Both the position numbers and the translations under genes were made by a program. 40,904 nucleotides of DNA, taken from Allomyces macrogynus ATCC 38327. Lineage: Eukaryota; Blastocladiomycota; Blastocladiomycetes; Blastocladiales; Blastocladiaceae. Below, piece after piece: positions 1-12,817 of this stretch; the stretch's first letter is position 1; each line of letters opens with the position of its first letter. The notes below the pieces were generated by a model. The model was not told the origin of the DNA. It did not search any database and saw only the letters and a program-made list of their open reading frames with translations. The stretch lies in the NCBI GenBank assembly GCA_000151295.1, contig GG745353.1, positions 198,062-238,965 on the forward strand, read 5' to 3'.

Positions 1-226
1 ACGAAAACAAAATCTTGCTCCGACCGCTTTTGTCTCCCCATGAGCAGCAAAAGATAATTGACTTTTTTTTCTCTGTCAATTTTATCTACAAATTGACCAA
101 TCGGCGCGACAACTTCACACCAAGGACCCCCAAATGCCCTGTTCTGTTCTAACGGATTTTTAGAGAACTTGGTTCGGGGCGGCAGGAAAAAGGTCTCGGA
201 GAAGAAAAAAAAAATGGGGGCCCTTT

Positions 227-268
227 CCCCCCCCCCCCCCCCCCATCCTCCTCTCTCTCTCTCTCTCC
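227..268. repeat. poly-C run followed by CT microsatellite
   Basis: About 18 consecutive C (227-244) are followed by a (CT)n tract (about 248-268), just downstream of the Sch9-type kinase stop codon. It probably lies in that gene's 3' UTR or terminator region. Homopolymers like this are prone to length error in assemblies. Confidence 0.9.
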
Positions 269-292
269 TCCAAAAACCGAACGAAGACGACA

Positions 293-2481
<2,189 letters not shown>

Positions 2482-3440
2482 GGCGAGAAGTGGGACGAGT
2501 CGAGTCGAGGTGGAGCGTGCAGAAAATGCGGGTACAGCAACCGAGCAAGCGAGCGGGTCCGATGCGAGCGAGTAGGTACGATGCAACCGCGCGAGAGCCG
2601 GGGGTACTTGGCGGAGAAGAGGAGCCGAGGATGTACGAGCCAGCCACGTCGACCTGAAACGTCGAGAGCAGATGCAGTACGGGTCCGGCGTGCGCGTGCA
2701 GGCAGAGTCAGCGTGCGGGCGGCTTGCGTGCGGTCGCGCCAGAAGAACCCACGTCGGGGCGTTCGAGAGCCGGCGTGCGAGTTCGCGGGGGCTCCCAGGC
2801 AAGAGTAGATAGCGTGCTCGCGAGCGAGTCCAGTACGGCCTGAGTCAGCCCACGGGTGGCGGGGCGTCGGCTTGGTGGGCGTCGCTGGCGGACGGCCTTT
2901 GGCGGTGGCGGGTTCGTGGTGGCGCCGGACCGGCCAGCAGCAGCAACCCGTGACGGTCGAGGCACCGACCGAAGCTTGGGCAAGAAGTGTAGTTGAGAGA
3001 GCGGGCGTGCGCGCGAACACCGTGAACAGGCTCGCGCAAGGCGAAAGCGGGCGGGTTCGTGATGGTTCTGGTGCGTCGTTGGACGCGCAAGTGTGCCGTG
3101 TCACAGGTTGATGAGTCTGCTGGGAGCGAGCACCGGTCGGCAGGAACTCAAGGCGGGGCAGCGACAAGAACGGCTGTCGGGTTGGCCAAGTGGTCGCGAG
3201 CGGCCAGCAGTGGTCGCCGACTGGCCAGCCGCGGTTGGCCGAGGCGTGTGGCGTGCCGGGGTGGTGGCGTGGAGGTGCGAGACGCGGGGCATTCGGGCCA
3301 AACCACAGTTTCGCAAGAGTTTCTTCCCTCCGCCTCTGCCCGGTACGGTGCACCGAATTCGACCCGCTCGACGTGCCGAATCGCTGTGCTCATCATGATT
3401 TCGGTTCGACTTTCTGCCCAAGCCGGCTGCATCAAGTCCC
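2482..3440. other. intergenic, no supported gene
   Basis: About 960 nt of GC-rich DNA between the kinase start (minus) and the family fragment at 3441 (plus). Open frames here are low-complexity, mutually antisense and show no domain. It should hold the kinase promoter and 5' UTR; I see no convincing element. Confidence 0.5.
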
Positions 3441-3737
3441 ATGTCCTCGCAAGAATACAACCAGTTTCGCACGGCACGTTATGGCAAAATCGTGGATGAC
3501 GAGCGCGTCATGACCAGGCCCATCATGGACCAAGAGTACCGCATTCCCATGGTCGAGACCACGCTCGTCACCGTCTTCGATTACATGGTGGACATTCTCG
3601 AGCAGCACCCGGACAGGTTGGCGCTCATGGATGCGGCCTGCTGCATCGAAGTACCGCACAATCGTTTGGTTTCATGCTTGATGACCCTGGGGACTGTGTC
3701 TTTCGTGTGCCCAATGACCGATGTCTGGCATGGTTAG
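3441..3737 (+). pseudogene. N-terminal fragment of an unrecognised gene family (copy A)
   Basis: A 98-codon frame from ATG 3441. Its first ~85 residues align with the N-terminal half of the protein at 30021-30527: IMDQEYRIPMVETTLVTVFD here against LMDEEQRVNMVETVLVSLFE there, followed by YMVDI and YMIDI. Other matches are RYGKI/RRFGQL and the later SCLM/TSLM. The C-terminal half of the family (CKCLLDLRWAGP onward) is not visible downstream, and the frame runs into a stop at 3735-3737. Either a second exon is unrecognisable or the copy is truncated. The family is unknown to me: no transmembrane segment, no signal peptide, no catalytic motif I can name. It lies on the opposite strand and about 26 kb from the other copies. 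Confidence 0.6.
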
Positions 3738-4258
3738 TGCCTGCATAACTAACTGGTGATGGCTCCGAGCCGAAGGAGGAAAAGTGGGTTGATGTTTCCG
3801 AGTTGGAGGACTCTACCGCTGCCCGTGGCCAACCGCGGGTCCCCGCTTGCCAAGTGTCGCAACCAACACCAACCCCCCTCACCCACGACTCCGTTCCTGC
3901 CCATCACGACGCACCCGGCGGCCCAAACTCATCACGATAATGAAGAACGGGCTTCTTCGGGGCCTTTCCGCCATTACGACGCAGGACGTGCGTTTGCCTG
4001 ACGCTTGTCACGAGTCGGCCCGCCTTTGCATCCCTCATACCCGCTGTGCACGAAACATAACGAAGATTATCAGCAGGTTATATAACTGGGCGCTCCATGC
4101 CTGCAACCTTGATTGCTGTGGGCGAGCGTGGTCTGTTCAAACAGCCGCACTTTCGATGCAGACATCGACACCAGTGAGAGGAAGCCGCGGCAAAAACTGG
4201 TTCTCTCAATCATCTATATTTGGCGTCCACGCCCAATCTGGCTCAGCGGACACGCTGC
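3738..4258. other. intergenic, no supported gene
   Basis: About 520 nt between the copy A fragment and the stop codon of the ABCB8-type gene. I looked for the missing C-terminal half of copy A and did not find it. A TAACTAAC stretch at about 3746-3753 resembles a splice branch point but has no clear partner exon. Nothing else is recognisable. Confidence 0.45.
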
Positions 4259-6640
4259 CTAAATATCGGCGCCGACGTGGTGCAGCTTGTAGTATGCGCC
4301 GCGGCGAGCCATAAGTTGCGCGTGCGTGCCCATTTCGAGTATCTTGCCCTGCGGCTTGCCCATGAGCACGATCAGGTCGGCGTTTTGGATCGTCGTGAGC
4401 CTAGACGAATGGGGGATCAGCGTGAGCAACACCTTCGAGAGCGATGTGGTGAGGGAGGGAAAAAGACGGACCGGTGCGCGATGACCAGGACCTGGACACG
4501 GTGTCGAGGTTGTGGGTGGTGGTGGTGTGAGCAAGCTTGTGCGCCAGAGCAACAACGTTTGATGAAATGAGCGTACCGTTCGCCCCTTCATAAGACGGTC
4601 CAAAGCCTCTTGCACGAGTCGCTCGCTCTGGTCTATTTGGTGGGTGTGCGGTGAGCGCGAGAACAGACAACATCGCGAACAGCGAGATATCGCGTACTGT
4701 CGAGCGCCGACGTGGCCTCGTCCAAAATCTACGAATCGGGGAATTGTGTGAGCAATGTGCCGTTCAAACCCGATTGATCGCAACGAAGACGTACCAGGAC
4801 GCGCGGATTCTTCAAAATTGCCGCGGCGCTGCAGTGGCATCAAAAGTGAGCGACATGGCACTGGGCGATTTGCAGTGACCGAACCTGGTAACGTACATTG
4901 CAATACGTTGCCGCTGCCCGCCGCTCAGTGCCGTCCCGCGCTCGCCTACCAAATTAATGTGAGCCAATAAACCACGAAGGGTCCCAATCGAGCCCAAACA
5001 AACGTACCAACAACCGTCTCGTAGCCACTCGGGAAATGCGAAATGAACTCGTGGGCGTTGGCCAGCTTGGCCGCCTCCTCAACTTCCTCGTCGGTCGCGT
5101 CCGGCCGGCCGTAGCGGATATTTTCGCGAATCGACGACGAAAACAGAGCCGGCTGCTGCGCAATGTACCCAATCTGCTCGCGCAGCCACGTCGGGTCGAG
5201 GTCGCGAATGTTGACGCCGTCGAGCAGAACCTTGCCGAACCGCGGGTCGTAGAACCTGATTCGGAGCAGCCAGTCAGCTCGCGCACTGTGATTGGCGGCG
5301 ACTGAGCAAGGAGGAAGGACACGAACCGTTCCAGGAGCGACACGACAGTCGTCTTACCCGACCCGCTCGAACCGCAAAGCGCCACGACGGTACCCGCTGG
5401 AACCGCGAGGTTGAAGTTGTTGAGAACGACTTGATCAGCACGGGCAGGATAGGCAAAGGCAACTTTCGAGAATTCAATTTCGCCACGTAGACTCGGAAGC
5501 GTCTGGCCGCCGCGCGTCGGGATCAGGGGCGTGCGGTGGATAAACTCGAAGACGCGCTGCGCTGCGGCCTTGGCCTTGATGTACTGGCCGACGAGCACGC
5601 CAAGAGACGCTGCAAGAAAGAGGAACAACGCACGATTAGCAAACGAGGAGGCGATTCAAGAGAGAAACAGCGAAGTAGCGGACCCAAACTGCGCTGCGCG
5701 GCCTGCGTCGCCATGAGATACGACATCAACTCGCCGGGCTCCATGTGGCCCATGGCGACTTGCGCACCGCCATAGTAGAGAACAATCAAAATCATGGACC
5801 CAATCGACGTCGATGTGACTCCTCGGAACAAGCCAATATGGAACGCGAGCTTGGTGTTGGTCTTGGCCGCGCGCTCTGCAGCGGCCTGGAACAGCTCCAC
5901 CTCGCGGTCCTCAGCCGCGTAGGCCTTGACCGTGCGCACATTTCCGAGCCCTTCGCCCGCGGTTCCCATGGACGTCGACTCGACCTCCTTGGCGTGCCGC
6001 GACAACCGGCGCAGGTACGCGCCGTAGAACGTGCCGATTAAATACAGCGCTGGCATCGAAATACCGAGAGCGAGCGTGAGCGATGGCGACAGGTGCAGCA
6101 AGTGCAGAACCGATCCGGTGACCTCGGTCATCGCGCGCAACCCCTGCGTCACGCACTGCTTGAACGTGTGCTTGAACTCCTGCACGTCAGTCGCGACGCG
6201 CGCCACGAGTTCCGAGCTCTTGCTGATATCAAAAAACGCCATATCCTGGTGAATCAGCGCAGAGTAGAGCCGCACGCGCAGTCGCGCGGCCATGCGCTCG
6301 CCGAGAACACCGACCAGGGAAATGTGCATGGTCGTCAGGACACCCTTGATGACAAACAAACCGAGAAGGCGCAGGGCCGGCGTATTCATAGGCTGTAGTG
6401 CAGCCGCGATGTGCGACCCACGACGTGGCCGTCGCGCCCGTCGCAGCGACCATGGCGGGAGCGGAACCCGTGGCCGTGAGCGACTTGGAAATGACATTAA
6501 CGAGCTGGCCCATGAATGCCGCGGGCAGCCACAGACTGGCAATCGCGCCGGCCAATAGCCGTAGCCATGACGAGACCCAACAGGAGCCAATCGCGCTTGA
6601 TCGCGGACCAAACGTCAGGCCCACATCGGCGGGCGAGGCA
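4259..6640 (-). CDS. abcb8: mitochondrial ABCB8-type half ABC transporter (5' end unresolved)
   Basis: One ABC transmembrane domain followed by one nucleotide-binding domain, an inner-membrane half transporter in mitochondria. Exons (minus): ...6451, 6392-5690, 5609-5327, 5255-5008, 4945-4897, 4828-4795, 4728-4698, 4632-4577, 4491-4472 (20 nt), 4400-4259. Family-specific blocks match human ABCB8: [64 protein letters not shown]. Walker A is [10 protein letters not shown], signature [10 protein letters not shown], Walker [14 protein letters not shown]-loop VIAHRLTT. After the signature the usual IARA reads IAAA. The N-terminal exon contains [20 protein letters not shown] (from ~6616), but joining it to LASLW-type sequence downstream needs removal of one base near 6550. 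Upstream coding (targeting peptide) cannot be placed and may run to about 7270. Confidence 0.85.
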
Positions 6641-7546
6641 CGCACGTCGCTTCCAGGAGGACAACGGGTCTCGCATCAATGGTCGCGTCCGCGTGAATCG
6701 CGCCGAGCGTAATACAGAGAGCCGAGCGCGCACACGTCGGTCCGCGCAGAACCAAGGTCATGGAAATAGTCGTACGCATCGCGGCCAGCCATGGTTGAGC
6801 AGTGGTCGGGAGTGGGACTCGTGCTGCGAGTGAAGTCCCGGAAAACCGGGTCCATTTCGACCACGGCGAGGTCTGCGAGGGACGCCCGAACGCAGAAGAG
6901 AACCAAGACCGTAGGGTCGACCAATTCGTGGTGCCGCGGAGCGTGGCAAATGTTGCTCGGCCTGCAGGGACGGCGTGTTGCAGTGGCAAGTGTCGGACAG
7001 GTTCAGCTCTGCCAACTTGAACACGGACAAAGCGACCACCACTTGCCGTGAGCGACCTACAGAAGCAAACAAACCGGATCCGCGCAGGTGAGCACCATGT
7101 CCGTCTTCTCCACCCCTAATTTGAGCACGGCAGCTGCTGGCATTGGCGAGCTTAGACCAGTACAAATGGGCCAAAATCGTACTTTGACCATGATCCAAAT
7201 GTCCTCGCGGGCTCGCCTGTTGGCCATTGACACGAGCGCAGAATTGGTAAGCTTGTCGGGCGACATGAAGCGCTGCCGCCGCCGCGAATGGCAGCCGCAA
7301 AGGCCGACCCGGGACCACCGGCGAATTGAAGCCGATTCATTGGCGCAAGGGCCACTCGGGGTCCAAGAATCGCAATGCTGCCAGTTCGAAAAGGTCAGGC
7401 TGTCGTGGTTGTCAAGTAATCGTCAATCCTCTTGCGGCCTCCCATCGCCGAGAGATTTCGAGCTTTCCTTCAGTTCGAAGTCCATTGCATCACTGGCCGC
7501 TGCTCGATAAATCTATTTTCCACAAATCAGATGCAATGGATGGGTA
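6641..7546. other. probable 5' exons of the ABCB8-type gene and shared upstream region
   Basis: The minus strand holds short hydrophobic or basic open stretches in different frames, for example ALCITLGAIHADATIDA near 6650-6710 and MDPVFRDF near 6830-6855. These could be N-terminal or targeting exons of the ABCB8-type gene, but I cannot connect them with consistent splice phases. The remainder up to the Tpa1/OGFOD1 gene on the plus strand is expected to contain the divergent promoters. Confidence 0.35.
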
Positions 7547-7759
7547 TTGGAGATTTGGCGGGGATGTAGAGAACTCAAAGATCTAGTTTCGACACGACCT
7601 GATCACAGCTTGCGACACAGATCCGACAACGACAAGCGGCTGCCAGCGATCAATTCAACCACTTCTCCTCTCTCGCCCTCCTCGACACGGGCACCAGATT
7701 TCTTGACCAAGACCCGCGCGAGCACGCGCAGCACGTCGAAGACCACGGCAAGCACCAGG

Positions 7760-9562
7760 ATGACCAACCCGACGTCGCCGACCAACGAGCACGAAGAGAC
7801 GCGCCCGGCCAAGCGCGCGCGTACAGCAGGGTCGAGCACGACCACCAGCGCGATGCCGGCCGTGGCCCCCGCCGTGCCAACTCTCCCGCAGCGGCCGCCC
7901 GAGCTCGACGCGGCGACTGTGGCCGCGTGCTTTACCGAAGGCCTGTTCAACGAAGACTACGTACAGCACCTCGCCAACAACTACAAGACCTCGCACCCGT
8001 ACCTGCACTGCGTGATGCACCCGCTCGTGCGCGAGGATTTGCTGCGTGCCGTGCGCGCTGAGATTATGGGCCAGCTGCACTTCACAGAAAAGGAAACGGA
8101 CATCTACAAGGTCAACCAGACGGGCGATTTAGCCAATATCGATGGCCTTCCCCTCGCCGAGCGCGCGGCACTGGGTCATTTGCACAAGCTGCGCAACGCC
8201 TTCTACTCGGAGCCGTTCCGCAACTTTGTCTCGGCCGTGACTGGATGTGGGCCGCTGTCGGGCAGCAAGCAGGACATGTCGATCAACAATTACCGGCAAG
8301 GGTGCCACTTGCTCAACCACGACGACGTGATTGGAACGCGCCGCGTCTCGTACATTCTCTACCTGCCGCCGCCCGACGAGGAGTGGAAGGTCGAGTACGG
8401 CGGCGCGCTCGAGCTGTATCCGTGCGTGAAAAAGGGCACGCCCGCGACAGACCCGACCGTCGTCTTGCCGCCCAAGTACAACCAGTTCATTTTCTTCACG
8501 GTGCAACCGGGCTACTCGTTCCACTCGGTCCAGGAAGTCGTCGTCCCAAACGACCGGCTGAGCATCTCGGGCTGGTTCCACGTCCCGCAGGACGGCGAGG
8601 ACGGGTACCAGCCGATGGACGTGGTTCTGGGCCCGGACGCGGCGCCAGCCTCGCTCGCACAGCTCGAAGAGGACGCTGCCGCCGATAATGACGAGACCTC
8701 CGAGTACCCTTACAGCCCCGTGCCCACCGACGAGGACCTAACGGCCGACCTGTCGGACGCCGACCGCGCCTACCTCGCGCAATTCCTGCACCCGCAGTAC
8801 CTGACGCCCGCGGCCATGACCAAGATGAACGACCAGTTCTGTGACGAGTCGTCGCTGCAGCTGCGCGACTTCTTCAAGCCCGAAATCGCATCAACGCTCG
8901 CGCCGCTCCTCAACCAGGCCGACGCGCGCGACCGGCTCGCCAACGGCTACGCCAAGGCACTCACACACGGCGCCGGCGTTCGCGCCGGATGGGCCGTGCA
9001 GGGATCCCCCGTCAAGCAGCGGTTCATGGTGCTCACCGGCGACCCCGCGGCCGCGACCGAGTCGCCCGAGTGTGCTCCGCTGCGCGCCACCGCCGATCTG
9101 CTTGTGTCGCCCGCGTTTGCGCGGTGGCTCTACCACGTGACGGGGATCACCGCGCGTGGCACGCGGCACCGCGTGCGCCGGTTCCGCCCCGGGCTCGATT
9201 ACACGCTCGCGGCGTACTCGTCGACGTCGGCGACGCTCGATGTGACGGTGGCCCTCACGCCATCGCAGCGCACCGCGTGGGAGGCGGGTGAGATTGGTGG
9301 GTACGAGTGCTATGTCGCACCCGATGAGTCGAATGATGACCCGGCCGTGTACCGCGCGGCCGGTGGGAATGAGAATGACGAGGATGGCGGCGCATTGCTC
9401 ACGGTGCCGGCGGATTGGAACGTGCTCTCGCTCGTGCTCCGCGACCAGGGGGTCATGCGGTTCGTCAAGTACGTGTCGGGGCTCGCGCCCGGGTCGCGCT
9501 GGGATATCGCAATGGAGGTGCTCCCGGTGCCGGATGAGGAGGATGGCGAGGATGACGAGTAG
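7760..9562 (+). CDS. tpa1: Tpa1/Ofd1/OGFOD1-type prolyl 3-hydroxylase
   Basis: 2-oxoglutarate/Fe(II) dioxygenase of the Tpa1 (yeast)/Ofd1 (fission yeast)/OGFOD1 (human) family, which hydroxylates a proline of small-subunit ribosomal protein uS12. Intronless, 600 aa, within family size (542 human, 644 yeast). The catalytic double-stranded beta-helix shows the HxD iron ligand pair in CHLLNHDDVIGTRRVSYILY, the distal His in PGYSFHSVQEV, and the 2-oxoglutarate Arg in NDRLSISGWFHVP. A second, catalytically dead oxygenase-like domain follows (after PYSPVPTDEDLTADL), as in the family. It ends in an acidic tail (PDEEDGEDDE). I chose ATG 7760 because MTNPTSPTNEHEETRPAKRAR gives the acidic/basic NLS-like start seen in homologues; the frame is open back to 7547, so a longer N-terminus is possible. 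Confidence 0.92.
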   Translation: MTNPTSPTNEHEETRPAKRARTAGSSTTTSAMPAVAPAVPTLPQRPPELDAATVAACFTEGLFNEDYVQHLANNYKTSHPYLHCVMHPLVREDLLRAVRAEIMGQLHFTEKETDIYKVNQTGDLANIDGLPLAERAALGHLHKLRNAFYSEPFRNFVSAVTGCGPLSGSKQDMSINNYRQGCHLLNHDDVIGTRRVSYILYLPPPDEEWKVEYGGALELYPCVKKGTPATDPTVVLPPKYNQFIFFTVQPGYSFHSVQEVVVPNDRLSISGWFHVPQDGEDGYQPMDVVLGPDAAPASLAQLEEDAAADNDETSEYPYSPVPTDEDLTADLSDADRAYLAQFLHPQYLTPAAMTKMNDQFCDESSLQLRDFFKPEIASTLAPLLNQADARDRLANGYAKALTHGAGVRAGWAVQGSPVKQRFMVLTGDPAAATESPECAPLRATADLLVSPAFARWLYHVTGITARGTRHRVRRFRPGLDYTLAAYSSTSATLDVTVALTPSQRTAWEAGEIGGYECYVAPDESNDDPAVYRAAGGNENDEDGGALLTVPADWNVLSLVLRDQGVMRFVKYVSGLAPGSRWDIAMEVLPVPDEEDGEDDE

Positions 9563-9846
9563 GTCGTAGGTGTGCAGTTGGTGTTTTTCGCCGGGGAACC
9601 GGCTGGGAGGTGTAGTACCGTGAAAGGTTGTGATTTGGCGTGTGCACTTGTTCAAGCAATCTGTGCTTTTCGTTTTCTCGCCAGGCCCCGTTCGACGTTG
9701 ATCAGCTGCAAGCAGTCGGGAAGCGAGCGGCCGGGTGAACAAGAATCGGCAAGGATGGATGTGTATATTTCTCATGAGACCGTGCCATCAGCACAACGAT
9801 CAAATAAAATCCTCAGCCCGCGCTCGTCAAATCGGGAGGCGAGACC
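9563..9846. terminator. convergent 3' intergenic region
   Basis: 284 nt separate the stop codons of the Tpa1-type gene (plus) and the RNF10-type gene (minus). AATAAAA at about 9803-9809 on the plus strand resembles a polyadenylation signal for the former. No gene is visible. Confidence 0.45.
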
Positions 9847-12344
9847 TCAATACTTGCGATGCCCTGCGTTCAGCGCAATCTTGATCGGCTTGTTCTTCTT
9901 GCGCCCGCCCGTGCGCCCACCACCACCTCGTCCACCCGCGTTCCCGCGCGCAGTACCCGGTCCGGCCAGCCGGTCATCGAGCATCCCGTACTCTTCCTCG
10001 TGCGGATCCACGTGCTCGTGATGGTGATCGAACTCCACATGCTCTTGCTCGACCGGCTCGTCATGTTGCCGCGCGCGATCGCGGCCCAAATCGAGCAAAT
10101 CCAGCCCGAGATCAATCTGGTACGCGTTCTCCGACCACCAGCCGCTCTTGGGCCCTGCGGCCGACGATGCCGCACTCGCAACTCGCCACCCGGGCGCGGC
10201 ACCCGCGACTTGTGCAAATGATGCCGCCTCCTTGGCTTTACCTTTGCCCTTCCTCGCGGTTGGCAGTGGCCGGCTGGCAGCATTCGCCGTCTGCAGCGAC
10301 TCGGCGAGTGCCACTGCGACCTGCGCGGCCTCCTCGTCCACCGCACCACCACCCCTGCCACCAACGGCGTTCGCCACGACCCACGCGAGATCGTTCTCGT
10401 CGCCGCCAATCGGCGAATCGCGGTAGACGTGCCCGTGCGGATCCCATTCGGCTGGGTCCACGACCCCAGCGTGAAACCCGCTCGATGCCGTCCGCCCACC
10501 ACCACCACTACCACCACCACGTCCCGCCATGCCTTTCAGCCAGTGCGCTTTCGCTTCGGCGCGCGCGCGGTCCGTGCGGTCGCGAGCACGTGCAGCCAAT
10601 TCCGGCGCGAGACTCGCGAGCGTTTCCGGCGGGACGCACGCCGCCGCATCCCAATCGATTTGCAGGAACGTCACGTCGCATCCGGCGGGCACGTGCCCGA
10701 GGTACTTGGTCCGGCGGCGCAAGTCGTCCGTGATGGTTGATTCTTGCACGTGCACGACGGGTAGCGTCAGAGTCGGGGGGAAGTGCCGGTAGGAACCGTG
10801 TGAGGCCTTGAGGACCTTCACGTCGAGCGGGTCGAGGTAGACGTGTTGCCCGTCGGCGCCTTGGTAAAAGTAAAACCAGTGGTCCGGGGAGCTCGGGAGG
10901 GTTGGGGACGGTGGTGCCATGCTCGGTGCCGACGACGCGGGGGTCGACTTGGCCGAGTTCCCGCGCGACGGCTTGGTCTGCGACGGCGGGGAATCGAGCG
11001 CGGCGATTTGGGAGCGCAACTTGTCGAGCGCCTGCTCGTAAAACACGATCTCCTGTTTGGCCGACGGTGCCGCCGCTGGGTGCGCTCTTGCCAAACTCTT
11101 GGCATCGGCAATCGCCGTCTCGATCTCGCGGATATCGGCATGCAACACGTTCTCGAGGTACGGCCGGGACGACCGCACGAGCCGTGCCGCCGTCCACAGT
11201 TCGGCCCGGTCCACGCCCGCGATTGGCACTTCCTCGGGCCCGTCACCAATGGTGCCGACCTCGGCGGCGGGTACCACGACCACACTCCCCGCGCGCCGGG
11301 CCATCAGCGCGACGTCCACCCACCCGAGCGCGTTCCCCGCACTCACGCGTTGAAACTCTGGGTCGTGCTCCATCAACCACGCGTCCTCAGCGGCCTGATC
11401 CGCAGCTGCATCCCCCGTCCGCGTTGGCGGTGGCCGAAGGCGGCGCCCGTCGTTCCCCGGCGGCAGCGGGCGCAAGGGGGCCGGCACCGTCCAGAACCGC
11501 ACATGCTTGAGGTCCTTTTCGTAAATCGCGTCCCAGCAAATCGGGCACGTGCGCCACCGCTGCTGCGCGGCGACGGGGGACGGGGAGGAGCTGGACGAGC
11601 GTTTCGCGTCGTACGGTTCGAGCGTGTGGTATTGCAGCATGCAGTGGTAGCAAAAAATGTGGCCGCATTGCGTCATGCGTGGAGCCGTCGGTGGACAGGT
11701 CAGGCAGATCGGGCACCCGGGCGGGTCGGCGGTCGTCATGATCTGGAAATAGGCGCGGGTGAGTTGTGGAGTTGGTGGAGAGGAGGGGGTCGCCACGGAA
11801 GAAGGCGCGCACCACTTGGTCGATGGCGTCCCACGGAATCGGCACGTCAGGGTCGAGCAACTGCTGGCGATAGTCTGTGTCGGGCTTGATCACGAACCGG
11901 AAACTAGCGGATGCCAATCCCCCGTCAGAGCCTGCACCACCACAACTACCTTTACCAACAAACGTACTTGGCATTGATATACCGCTCCTTGGTGAACGGC
12001 GCCAACGACGACGCGCTCCTCGCCTTGCCCTTGCTCCTTCGACTCTTGTTCGAACTCGCCGGCGGCGGCAACCGCGGCGGCAACGAGAAATTGAGCAAAT
12101 GGTTGAGCGACACCTTCTTGGACGGTCCACGAGACTGGTGTCCCTGCCGTGGCCGCTGCGGCGGCGCCTGGTACTGATACTGCTGCGCGTTCGAGCTCGA
12201 CGTGGCCGACGATGACGACGCGGCGCTCGACGCGCTGCCCGGCATCGGATTGCCGCCACCGCCGCGACGCGGGCGGGTCGTGTTCGAATTGGCCGTGGCC
12301 TTCATTGTCGGAGTGGTGGTCGGGTTCGGCTGGGGTGCCGACAT
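9847..12344 (-). CDS. rnf10: RNF10/Mag2-type RING E3 ubiquitin ligase
   Basis: RING ligase of the RNF10 (human)/Mag2 (yeast) family, which ubiquitinates 40S proteins in ribosome quality control. Three exons, 12344-11968, 11903-11813 and 11742-9847, splice exactly to 787 aa (human RNF10 is 811). The low-complexity N-terminus is followed by the family block SLNHLLNFSLPPR and FTKERYINANFRFVIKPD, which spans the first splice junction. The C3HC4 RING follows: CPICLTCPPTAPRMTQCGHI, then FCYHC, then a serine-rich insert, then CPICWDAIYEKDLKHV. The central region matches RNF10 (YFYQGADGQHVYLDPLDVKV, ITDDLRRRTKYLGHVPAGCD), and the C-terminus is basic (GGRKKNKPIKIALNAGHRKY). It is convergent with the Tpa1-type gene, another 40S-modifying enzyme. 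Confidence 0.95.
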
Positions 12345-12817
12345 GAACGAAGAGCTTGGGAATCTCCGAGTTGAAGGAAGCGCGCGAGAATGGTGCCCGT
12401 GCCAATGCGGCAAGTTGGGCGGGCTGGAGAGCGAGGGCCGATGGGTGGTCCACCACCGACAGGTCGGGGATGGCAGCGAGAATGTGCGCATCGGTTGTCG
12501 GGCGAGAGTCGTGCTTTGCTTCGTCAACCGTTGGTTCGTGCTGAGCGACTCAACACAAACCAGCAACGTGACCGCGAAACACGCATCCTTCGCTCGTCTT
12601 TGCGACCGCCACGATCTCTGACGAGCACGTTTCGCCAAGTTGAGTTCATGAGCGAACGCTGAATTCGGAAGAGTGTCGTCGCTGCCGCTATGCACTAGAA
12701 TGTATCTGCAACGAGGGGGAAGACAGAAGACGAAAAGAACAATAAAAAAAACGAGCAACACTAATGAAAAAGGCAGACCCGGACGCACGGCAAAGCAATA
12801 AACTACATGATGATGCT
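12345..12817. other. intergenic, no supported gene
   Basis: 473 nt between the RNF10 start and the MRPL12 stop; both genes lie on the minus strand. Low-complexity open frames only. This must contain the RNF10 promoter and the MRPL12 3' end. Confidence 0.5.

Noticed and set aside
11898..12456. Alternative minus-strand frame overlapping the RNF10 first exon, starting MVDHPSALALQ
   Set aside because: The neighbouring frame contains the RNF10 family block SLNHLLNFSLPPR and splices in exact phase to the RING exon.
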